A stretch of 12,893 bases of DNA from Sphingomonadales bacterium. Lineage in GTDB: Bacteria > Bacteroidota > Bacteroidia > UBA7662. Below the pieces are notes generated by a model. The model was given only the letters and a program-made list of their open reading frames with translations, had not been told where the DNA came from and searched no databases. This document shows, one piece after another, positions 7,147-12,893 of the stretch. Position 1 is the first letter of the stretch; every line of letters starts with the position of its first letter. The stretch is taken from contig VHAW01000039.1 of NCBI GenBank assembly GCA_016872225.1, positions 1 through 12,893 of the forward strand. The letters run 5' to 3'. Made by a program: the position numbers and the translations under genes.

Positions 7147-8253
7147 ATGATCTCTTTCCTGCAATCAAATTCATGGGCAGATCAAACCTACCTCCAATGG
7201 CTATTCGCGTTGGGGGTACTTGTCGGGACTGTTCTATTTCGTATGCCGTTTGCAAACTTCCTAAACTGGTTGTTTTACAGGGCCTTCAGCGAAAAAAATA
7301 TTAAAAAGCGCAAGCGATTTCACGAGCTAACCGGCCGAAATTTAAGGCGCTTGCTGGTGCTATTAGCTTGTTATATCGCCTTGAGTATTTTGAGTGTTCC
7401 CGAACATTTTCAATGGTTTGGGAAGCCTTATCATATAAGATTTTATATGGATATTGCTTTGCAATTGGGGTTGATTTGGACTGCTTCCAAAATATTGTTA
7501 AGAATTGCAGATTTCGTATCCGAAGTTTGGCAAGATAAAAGCCAAATCAGTATCGATCCGGCAAGAGCGCAATGGGGGCCGTACATCAAGGACGGTATCA
7601 AAGTCGCTGTCATTTTATCTGCTTTCTTGTTTGTCATTGGCATTGTATTTCAGGCCAATATCGCTGCTTTGGTGGGTGGTTTGGGAATTGGAGGGCTTGC
7701 GGTGGCCTTAGCCGCCCAAGAGAGTCTCGCGAACCTGCTGGGGTCTTTCACCATCTTTCTTGATAAGCCTTTTACGATAGGCGATACCATTGAATTCAAG
7801 GGCATTACGGGGACCGTCGAGCATGTGGGATTCCGCTCAACACGAATGCGGACTTTGGACAAAAGCTATGTGACCGTACCCAACAAGGCCTTGGTTACAG
7901 AGCCCCTAAACAACATAACCGAAAGCACCCACCGCAGGGCAGCATTCAAGCTTGGGCTTGTATACCAAACCAAACCTGAAACCCTCAGAGTTATTATTCA
8001 ATCCATCTTGAGCGTCCTTCAATCCAATCCACTGATTGAAGAAAATCCTTCCGTCACCTTTTTTGGCTACGGCGAAAGTTCACTCGACCTTCAAATTATC
8101 TACCTGGTCAAAACCCCGGATTACAACGAATACCTTCAAGTAAGAGAGTTTGTAAATTTTGAAATTTACAGGATCGTGGATGAGCACGATACAGACTTTG
8201 CCTTCCCAACCCGCACCATGGTAACCGTTCATGACGATGGGACCAAACCTTGA
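7147..8253 (+). CDS. MscS-family mechanosensitive ion channel
   Basis: Inner-membrane channel that opens under membrane tension to release solutes on hypo-osmotic shock. The 368-residue protein has about five membrane helices (approximately 17-37, 67-84, 100-120, 150-169, and the pore helix from about 172). The pore helix is Gly/Ala-rich (ALVGGLGIGGLAVALAAQES, 174-193) and continues into LANLLGSFTIFLDKPF. The cytosolic beta domain begins with IGDTIEFKGITGTVEHVGFRSTR (211-233) and YVTVPNKALV (241-250), both hallmark MscS segments, and the C-terminal alpha/beta domain runs to the end. It is longer than E. coli MscS because of extra N-terminal helices, closer to YbdG/YnaI-type members. Its 3' end overlaps the GNAT gene by 23 bases, which suggests translational coupling. 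Confidence 0.95.
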   Translation: MISFLQSNSWADQTYLQWLFALGVLVGTVLFRMPFANFLNWLFYRAFSEKNIKKRKRFHELTGRNLRRLLVLLACYIALSILSVPEHFQWFGKPYHIRFYMDIALQLGLIWTASKILLRIADFVSEVWQDKSQISIDPARAQWGPYIKDGIKVAVILSAFLFVIGIVFQANIAALVGGLGIGGLAVALAAQESLANLLGSFTIFLDKPFTIGDTIEFKGITGTVEHVGFRSTRMRTLDKSYVTVPNKALVTEPLNNITESTHRRAAFKLGLVYQTKPETLRVIIQSILSVLQSNPLIEENPSVTFFGYGESSLDLQIIYLVKTPDYNEYLQVREFVNFEIYRIVDEHDTDFAFPTRTMVTVHDDGTKP

Positions 8254-8728
8254 TTTTCAGCGAGTGCGGTGGGAGAGTTCTGCCTACGCCCTGACAGTTG
8301 CTCTCCGCTACGATATTCTAAGGGAGCCTCTGGGTTTGCATTTTAATTTAAAAGAATTGGAGCGTGAACAAGAATCGATTCATCTAGCGGGATTCAGCGA
8401 AGAAGGCGAGGTACTGGCTTGTTTAATTCTTAGACCCGCCTCTACCGTCTCGGTGCTTCCCGAGAATTACACGCATGACTTGGCCTACCAAATGCGGCAA
8501 GTTGCCATCAAGCCCTCGATGCAAGGTTTGGGCCTTGGCCGACAATTGGTCCGCTATTCTGAAAAATGGCTTATCAAACAAACAAATGCCCGTTTGATTT
8601 TTTTGCATTCCCGACCCCAAGCGGTGGGTTTTTACCAACATTTAGGTTATCGCGCCTACAGCGACCCTATCTTGGAACTGGGGCTCATGCATACCCGCAT
8701 GTTTATGGATCTCCAATCCCTTTCCTAG
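8231..8728 (+). CDS. GNAT-family N-acetyltransferase
   Basis: Transfers an acetyl group from acetyl-CoA to an unknown amine. The 165-residue protein has the GNAT core: a strand at 61-68 (VLACLILRP), motif A at 87-107 (MRQVAIKPSMQGLGLGRQLV), with the acetyl-CoA loop QGLGLG corresponding to Q/RxxGxG/A, and motif B AVGFYQHLGYR (131-141). It resembles small ElaA-like or general GNAT proteins, but the substrate is not visible. Two ATGs (8231 and 8237) are possible; both lie within the end of mscS. kdsB follows five bases after the stop, so the three genes are tightly packed. Confidence 0.88.
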   Translation: MTMGPNLDFQRVRWESSAYALTVALRYDILREPLGLHFNLKELEREQESIHLAGFSEEGEVLACLILRPASTVSVLPENYTHDLAYQMRQVAIKPSMQGLGLGRQLVRYSEKWLIKQTNARLIFLHSRPQAVGFYQHLGYRAYSDPILELGLMHTRMFMDLQSLS

Positions 8729-8733
8729 CCTTC

Positions 8734-9489
8734 ATGCCCGCCATAGCCCTGATTCCTGCGCGATTGGAGTCCTCCCGACTTCCTCGCAAAATGCTAGTCG
8801 ATTTAGGTGGGAAACCCCTGATCGTCCGCACCTGGGAAGCGGTACATCATGCCTCGTGCTTTGATAGAGTGATTGTTGTTACGGATTCCATGGAAATTCT
8901 CGAGGCCGTTACCCAACACGGAGGAACAGCCGTTCTTTCATCCAAAGAACATAACAGTGGAAGTGATCGCATTGCCGAAGCCCTCCATATTCTATCCCTG
9001 GAAACAGCCTACGATGTAGTGGTCAATGTTCAAGGGGATGAGCCCCTGATTCCTCCCTATATTCTAGACCGGATGGTGACCCTCTTCCAAGATCCCTCCG
9101 TACAAGTTGCTTCGGCTTGTTGCCCTTGGCCCAAAACCGAGGATGCCCACAACCCCGACCGGGTCAAAGTAATCTTGGATGCCATGGATCAAGCTTTGTA
9201 TTTTTCGAGAGCTGCCGTTCCCGCACAAAGACAAGATTCAAAGTGCCCTACCGAGCGCTTCCTGCACATGGGCCTCTACGCCTATCGTCCGGCAAGGCTT
9301 TTGGAATTCACACGCCTGCAGCCAGCCCCTTCTGAAGAATCCGAAAAACTCGAACAATTGCGCTTTTTACACCACGGAATCCCCATCCGAATGTTACGAC
9401 TCAACGAACCGCTTCCTTCCGGGGTAGATAACCCCGAAGATCTCCAACGGGTTCGTCGCCTCTACGGCAGGCCCAGCTCTTTACGCTGA
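8734..9489 (+). CDS. kdsB: 3-deoxy-manno-octulosonate cytidylyltransferase (CMP-KDO synthetase)
   Basis: Activates KDO with CTP to CMP-KDO for the inner core of lipopolysaccharide, in the cytosol. The 251 residues match the usual length. Visible motifs are IPARLESSRLPRKML (7-21, nucleotide-binding loop), VTDS (49-52), SGSDRIAEA (75-83), NVQGDEPLI (98-106, metal/substrate site), YFSRAAVP (156-163), HMGLYAYR (178-185) and EEPLPSG-like NEPLPSGVDNPEDL (224-237). The frame is open to 8566, but the extra N-terminal part lies inside the GNAT gene and the ATG at 8734 starts the family sequence. Last gene of the dehydrogenase-mscS-GNAT-kdsB operon; its end overlaps the convergent aspS by 28 bases. Confidence 0.96.
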   Translation: MPAIALIPARLESSRLPRKMLVDLGGKPLIVRTWEAVHHASCFDRVIVVTDSMEILEAVTQHGGTAVLSSKEHNSGSDRIAEALHILSLETAYDVVVNVQGDEPLIPPYILDRMVTLFQDPSVQVASACCPWPKTEDAHNPDRVKVILDAMDQALYFSRAAVPAQRQDSKCPTERFLHMGLYAYRPARLLEFTRLQPAPSEESEKLEQLRFLHHGIPIRMLRLNEPLPSGVDNPEDLQRVRRLYGRPSSLR

Positions 9490-11240
9490 ACTTCGTCAAT
9501 TCCCGAAGGAGCATCAATCATCACATCGCGACTAGCGTTGTTTTTGGGAAACGCAATGAAATCTCTTATGCTTTCCTGACCTCCAAACAATGCACAAAGG
9601 CGATCGAAACCAAAAGCTATTCCGCCATGAGGTGGCGCTCCATATTCAAAAGCCTTGAGCAAAAATCCGAACTTAGCCTGAACCTCTTCGGGCTCAAAAC
9701 CAAGGAGTTCAAAAAGCCTGGTCTGCAAGCCTTTGTCGTGAATCCGAATAGAACCCCCACCGATTTCGGTGCCGTTCAAAACCATATCGTAAGCATTAGC
9801 TCGCACCTTGCCCGGTTCGCTTTGCATCAATTCCAAATCTTCGGGAAAAGGGGAGGTGAATGGATGGTGCATGGCGACCCATCGTCCGTTTTCTTCGTCC
9901 CAATCTAACAACGGAAAATCCACAACCCAAAGAGCCCTATAGATATCCGGCGACCTCAGACCCAATCGTTGCCCTATTTCTAGTCGTAATTCAGCAGCGG
10001 CCTTGCGGGTCAATGCCTCAGGACCTGCCAAAAGCAATATCAAATCCCCGGACCCTAAACCTGCCGCGGCCATCCAGGCCTTCAAATGATCCGCTCCGTA
10101 AAACTTGTCCACCGAGGAACGGTAAGCCCCATCGGTGGCCTCGCAACGCACCCACACCATGCCTTTCATGCCAATTTGAGGTCGTTTAACCCATTCCGTC
10201 AAGGCGTCCAGTTCCTTACGGGTCCAGACCGCACCCCCAGGCACAGGAACTGCGATCACTGCTTCAGCGTCTTCAAAAAGTCCAAAACCTACCCCTTCGA
10301 CGCCAAGCCCTGCAAAAGGAACCGCACCGTAGGCCTGACCACCTTTGAGGGTCAAGAGAGGGGCCGGCCAGCGCAGATCCGGTTTGTCGTTACCATAAAG
10401 GAGCATTGCATCGGCATACGTCATCACCGGAATTTCACCGATATCAAGGCCCTTGACCTGAAAGAACAAGTGCCGAAAGAGACCTTCAAACATCGCCAAA
10501 ATATCCGAGCGTTCGACGAAAGACATTTCGCAGTCAATCTGGGTGAATTCAGGTTGCCGATCGGCCCTCAAGTCTTCGTCCCGAAAACATTTTACAATTT
10601 GAAAATACCGATCCAGCCCTCCAACCATTAACAATTGTTTGAATGTTTGAGGAGATTGGGGTAAAGCATAAAATTGACCAGGGTGCATCCGCGAGGGAAC
10701 GACAAAATCCCGGGCACCTTCGGGAGTTGTTTTGATCAGGACAGGAGTTTCTACCTCAATAAAAGATTGATTGTCAAGGTATTTACGAACCTCCTGGGCC
10801 ACGCGGTGACGCAATTCCAACTTGGATCGTATCGGATTACGGCGAATATCCAAGTAACGGTACTGCATACGTAGATCTTCGCCTCCATCGGTTTCGTCTT
10901 CAATCAAAAAAGGAGGTAGGGCGGAGGCATTAAGAATTTCAAGAGTATCGACCCGGATTTCAACTGCGCCGGTACTAAGGTTAAGATTTTTGTTATAACG
11001 CTCCACCACCAGACCACTCGCAAGGATAACAAATTCCCTACCCAGCGAACGCATGGTTTCCAAAACTTCCTGGGCGGAAACGCCTTCTTCGGCTACCAAT
11101 TGGGTCAGTCCGTAACGATCCCTCAAGTCCACCCAGATCAACCCCCCTTTGTCTCGGATCTTGCTAACCCACCCGCAGAGGGTTGCGTTTTGGCCAACAT
11201 GAGCAAGGTTCAATTCATCGCAGCGGTGGGTTCGTAGCAT
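9462..11240 (-). CDS. aspS: Aspartyl-tRNA synthetase
   Basis: Charges tRNA-Asp with aspartate (class IIb synthetase). The 592-residue bacterial-type enzyme has an N-terminal OB-fold anticodon domain (about 1-110), the catalytic core with motif 2 (FRDEDLRADRQPEFTQID, 219-236), the bacterial GAD insertion (about 285-425), HHPFTSP (458-464), GTEIGGGSIRIHD (490-502) and motif 3 GGIAFGFDRL (539-548). The C-terminus FPKNNASRDVMIDAPSGID is typical of Bacteroidota. The frame is open to 11363, but the ATG at 11240 starts the family sequence and lies 19 bases after a -7 box. Whether it is discriminating or also charges tRNA-Asn cannot be told here. It converges with kdsB and diverges from tadA. Confidence 0.97.
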   Translation of the reverse strand: MLRTHRCDELNLAHVGQNATLCGWVSKIRDKGGLIWVDLRDRYGLTQLVAEEGVSAQEVLETMRSLGREFVILASGLVVERYNKNLNLSTGAVEIRVDTLEILNASALPPFLIEDETDGGEDLRMQYRYLDIRRNPIRSKLELRHRVAQEVRKYLDNQSFIEVETPVLIKTTPEGARDFVVPSRMHPGQFYALPQSPQTFKQLLMVGGLDRYFQIVKCFRDEDLRADRQPEFTQIDCEMSFVERSDILAMFEGLFRHLFFQVKGLDIGEIPVMTYADAMLLYGNDKPDLRWPAPLLTLKGGQAYGAVPFAGLGVEGVGFGLFEDAEAVIAVPVPGGAVWTRKELDALTEWVKRPQIGMKGMVWVRCEATDGAYRSSVDKFYGADHLKAWMAAAGLGSGDLILLLAGPEALTRKAAAELRLEIGQRLGLRSPDIYRALWVVDFPLLDWDEENGRWVAMHHPFTSPFPEDLELMQSEPGKVRANAYDMVLNGTEIGGGSIRIHDKGLQTRLFELLGFEPEEVQAKFGFLLKAFEYGAPPHGGIAFGFDRLCALFGGQESIRDFIAFPKNNASRDVMIDAPSGIDEVQRKELGLP

Positions 11241-11259
11241 AAATCGGGAGTCTACGACA

Positions 11260-11267
11260 CAAAAATA
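11260..11267 (-). promoter_or_regulatory. -7 promoter box for aspS
   Basis: On the minus strand TATTTTTG matches TAnnTTTG exactly, 19 bases upstream of the aspS ATG. Start of transcription is expected about 11253-11256, giving a leader near 15 bases. No convincing -33 TTG is at the expected distance. Confidence 0.55.
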
Positions 11268-11312
11268 AAACTTTCGCCCCCATAGCGCTTCACCACGGAG
11301 AAGGCTCGGACT

Positions 11313-11320
11313 TATCTTTG
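11313..11320 (+). promoter_or_regulatory. -7 promoter box for tadA, nearly touching its start codon
   Basis: TATCTTTG matches TAnnTTTG exactly and is the same octamer as in the dehydrogenase promoter. Only four bases (ATAA) separate it from the ATG at 11325, so transcription would start at or beside the start codon and the message would be leaderless or nearly so. A -33 element is not clear. Confidence 0.55.
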
Positions 11321-11324
11321 ATAA

Positions 11325-11771
11325 ATGCTCGGTCTCGAAGGCGACGAATATTTCATGGAACAAGCCTTACGTTTGGCCCGACAGGCCTATCGCATAGGCG
11401 AAATACCGGTGGGGGCTGTAATCGTTCACAATGGTAAGATTATAGGACGCGGTCACAACCGATGCGAGCAACTTAACGACCCCACGGCTCACGCCGAAAT
11501 GGAGGCAATCACAGCCGCAACCCATCAACTCAATTCCAAATACCTCAACGAATGCTCGCTTTACGTAACCCTGGAGCCCTGCGTGATGTGTGCCGGGGCT
11601 TTGTTTTGGAGCCAAATAGGGCGCGTTGTAGCCGGCGCCTCGGACCCTAAACGGGGCTACACCCTTCACGGTTCTCTTTTGCACCCCAAAACCTCTTGGT
11701 CCGTAGGTCTCCTGCACGAAGAATGCGGTAGTTTAATGACATCGTTCTTTCAATCCCTTCGACATGGGTGA
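11325..11771 (+). CDS. tadA: tRNA(adenine34)-deaminase (A34 to inosine)
   Basis: Deaminates A34 of the tRNA-Arg(ACG) anticodon to inosine, allowing decoding of CGU, CGC and CGA. The 148-residue cytidine-deaminase-fold protein has the zinc and catalytic motif HAE (H56, E58 in DPTAHAEMEAI) and PCVMC (C86, C89), preceded by EIPVGAVIVHNGKIIGRGHN (26-45), as in TadA. Family members begin with a DEYFM-like segment (residues 7-11 here), which supports the ATG at 11325 rather than that at 11355. Its stop overlaps the start of the LysE-type gene by eight bases, so the two are probably translationally coupled. First gene of a plus-strand operon. Confidence 0.95.
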   Translation: MLGLEGDEYFMEQALRLARQAYRIGEIPVGAVIVHNGKIIGRGHNRCEQLNDPTAHAEMEAITAATHQLNSKYLNECSLYVTLEPCVMCAGALFWSQIGRVVAGASDPKRGYTLHGSLLHPKTSWSVGLLHEECGSLMTSFFQSLRHG

Positions 11772-12417
11772 ACGCTGGTTTTACCTCCATGCCTTGCTGG
11801 AGGGCCTGTTGGTAGGTATTCCCTTTTGCCTAAGTTTGGGGCCGGTGATGTTTGCGATTATTCAAAACAGCATAGAACACGGTCGTTTTGTTGGTTTTAT
11901 GCTAACCTTGGGTGTTGTAGTAGCGGATCTTTTTTTGTTGTTCATCATCTTTTCAGGGGTTGAAAACCTGCTCCCTGCGGAAACTAATTTTCGCATACCA
12001 GCCCAAATTGCTGGAAGCTTATTATTGTTGGGAATTGCTCTTAACAATATACTTCGTAAATCTAGAACTTCCTACCAAAGCACCGGCCGTAAAACCCGTT
12101 GGCTTTACCTGGGAATGGGCTTCAGTATCAATTTTTTAAACCCCACCAATTGGATTTCCTGGTTGGCTATTATTACCTATGCCTCCCAAATTTTAGATTA
12201 TAATGAGTACCAACGTCTTAACTTGTTTGCAGGAATTATCCTGAGCATTTTGGGGACCGAAACGGCCATTTCCTTTGCGGCGCATCGGCTCAAACAGTGG
12301 CTTACACCTCTAATTATGAGAAGAATACACTTAGGTACCGGGTTGATTTTTGGCGCTTTCGGTTTGCTGCTTCTTTTTCAATCGTTGCGGTTCCTTTTGA
12401 AGGCCGTTCAGCCTTAG
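11764..12417 (+). CDS. LysE/RhtB-family amino-acid exporter
   Basis: Inner-membrane exporter; family members expel amino acids such as lysine, homoserine, threonine or leucine using the proton gradient. The 217-residue protein has six predicted helices (about 9-30, 43-66, 79-97, 115-140, 152-173, 190-213). The family N-terminus GLLVGIPFCLSLGPVMFAIIQNSIEHG (14-40) carries the conserved SLGP turn, and FLNPTNWISWL (124-134) matches the conserved NP-containing second-half motif. The substrate is not predictable. It overlaps tadA by eight bases, and a methyltransferase gene starts 19 bases after it. Confidence 0.9.
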   Translation: MGERWFYLHALLEGLLVGIPFCLSLGPVMFAIIQNSIEHGRFVGFMLTLGVVVADLFLLFIIFSGVENLLPAETNFRIPAQIAGSLLLLGIALNNILRKSRTSYQSTGRKTRWLYLGMGFSINFLNPTNWISWLAIITYASQILDYNEYQRLNLFAGIILSILGTETAISFAAHRLKQWLTPLIMRRIHLGTGLIFGAFGLLLLFQSLRFLLKAVQP

Positions 12418-12436
12418 TCCCGCAAATTCCTTCACT

Positions 12437-12893
12437 ATGCCTTATGATTTTCATCACGATCATGAATTTTACCTCGACTTTTTGGCACGCAATGCCCGCG
12501 ACAGCATCATGCCCTTTTGTTTAGAAGGGCTTCAGGCAATCGATCCATCCCGACCGGGCTGGGACGGCATAGAGGTCCTGGAATTAGGTTGTGGCGAAGG
12601 AGGGAATCTTCTTCCCTTTGTAGAGGCCGGATGCCGGGGAACCGGCATAGACCTTAATCGGAGCAAAATTGAATTTGGCCGGAAAAGAATGTCAAAACAT
12701 ACTTTGATCGGTAAAATGGATCTTAGGGCCGAGGATATCTACAATCCCGCGATTGAGTCCGAGTTTACAGGTCATTTTGATTTAATCATTCTCAAGGATG
12801 TAATTGAGCATCTCCCTGATCAACCCCGGGCCATGTTTCAAATGCAGAAATTTTTGAAAACAAACGGTTTGCTATTTATTGGTTGGCCACCTT
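12437..12893 (+). CDS. Class I SAM-dependent methyltransferase (3' truncated by window)
   Basis: The first 152 codons are present; the gene runs past the window end. The frame is open from the ATG at 12437 and has a Rossmann methyltransferase pattern: motif I VLELGCGEGGNLLPF (47-61), the acidic residue binding the SAM ribose, D72 in GIDLNRSKIE, an acidic AED segment (98-100) and DLIILKDVIEHLPD (115-128), followed by LKTNGLLFIGWPP in the next strand. This resembles UbiE/Methyltransf_11/23-type small-molecule or sugar methyltransferases; the substrate is unknown. It starts 19 bases after the LysE-type gene and belongs to the same operon. Confidence 0.88.
   Translation, partial: MPYDFHHDHEFYLDFLARNARDSIMPFCLEGLQAIDPSRPGWDGIEVLELGCGEGGNLLPFVEAGCRGTGIDLNRSKIEFGRKRMSKHTLIGKMDLRAEDIYNPAIESEFTGHFDLIILKDVIEHLPDQPRAMFQMQKFLKTNGLLFIGWPP

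Noticed and set aside
8566..8733. 56-residue N-terminal extension of KdsB
   Set aside because: It overlaps the GNAT gene out of frame, and the family sequence begins exactly at the ATG at 8734.
10086..10631. 181-residue plus-strand open frame opposite aspS
   Set aside because: It is the complement of well-conserved AspRS coding sequence and its peptide shows no family features.
11241..11363. 41-residue N-terminal extension of AspRS
   Set aside because: It covers both divergent promoter boxes and the start of tadA; known AspRS sequences begin at the position of the ATG at 11240.
1..12893. Search for defence islands, mobile elements, CRISPR arrays, and tRNA or rRNA genes
   Set aside because: No transposase, integrase, terminal inverted repeats, direct-repeat array or tRNA cloverleaf was seen by eye; every large open frame is explained by a housekeeping or conserved family, apart from the unknowns listed.

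Overview
The window looks like chromosomal housekeeping DNA from a Gram-negative member of the Bacteroidota. The evidence is of three kinds. Several intergenic regions carry the Bacteroidota-type -7 promoter box TAnnTTTG, one of them with a well-spaced -33 TTTG. Ribosome-binding sites are mostly absent or weak. The protein families fit as well: an AspRS with the FPKNN-type C-terminus, an RlmD-type methyltransferase, a CMP-KDO synthetase, and a small conserved hypothetical that I recall from this phylum. KdsB implies a KDO-containing lipopolysaccharide. The assignment rests on recognition only; I cannot name a genus.

Layout. Positions 1-405 are AT-rich: the last 27 codons of an outer-membrane-like protein, a strong hairpin terminator, and about 265 bp without a gene. 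Positions 406-843 encode a small secreted beta-barrel-like protein followed by its own terminator. Positions 917-4731 form a minus-strand operon of five genes, read from right to left: alpha/beta hydrolase (YbfF/ABHD11-like), rlmD, conserved hypothetical, DUF4442 hotdog protein, and msrB with an export or anchor segment. A short divergent promoter region (4732-4794) separates it from a plus-strand hemerythrin-like, Ric/YtfE-related gene. A well-formed promoter at the end of that gene then drives the likely operon Glu/Leu/Phe/Val dehydrogenase - mscS - GNAT acetyltransferase - kdsB (5793-9489). kdsB converges on and overlaps aspS (minus, 9462-11240). aspS and tadA are divergent, each with its own -7 box in an 84-bp gap. 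tadA, a LysE/RhtB-type exporter and a class I SAM methyltransferase (cut by the window end) form the last plus-strand operon.

The genes do not form one dedicated pathway. Themes are translation and RNA modification (rlmD, aspS, tadA), oxidative or nitrosative damage repair (msrB, Ric-like protein), envelope functions (kdsB, mscS, beta-barrel proteins) and amino-acid metabolism or export (dehydrogenase, LysE-type). I see no insertion sequence, phage gene, CRISPR array, tRNA or rRNA. The most unusual protein is the Ric-like one: it keeps all six putative di-iron ligands, lacks the N-terminal Cys pair, and has a long Ser/Asn-rich insertion before the last helix. I did not find a convincing undescribed multi-gene system.
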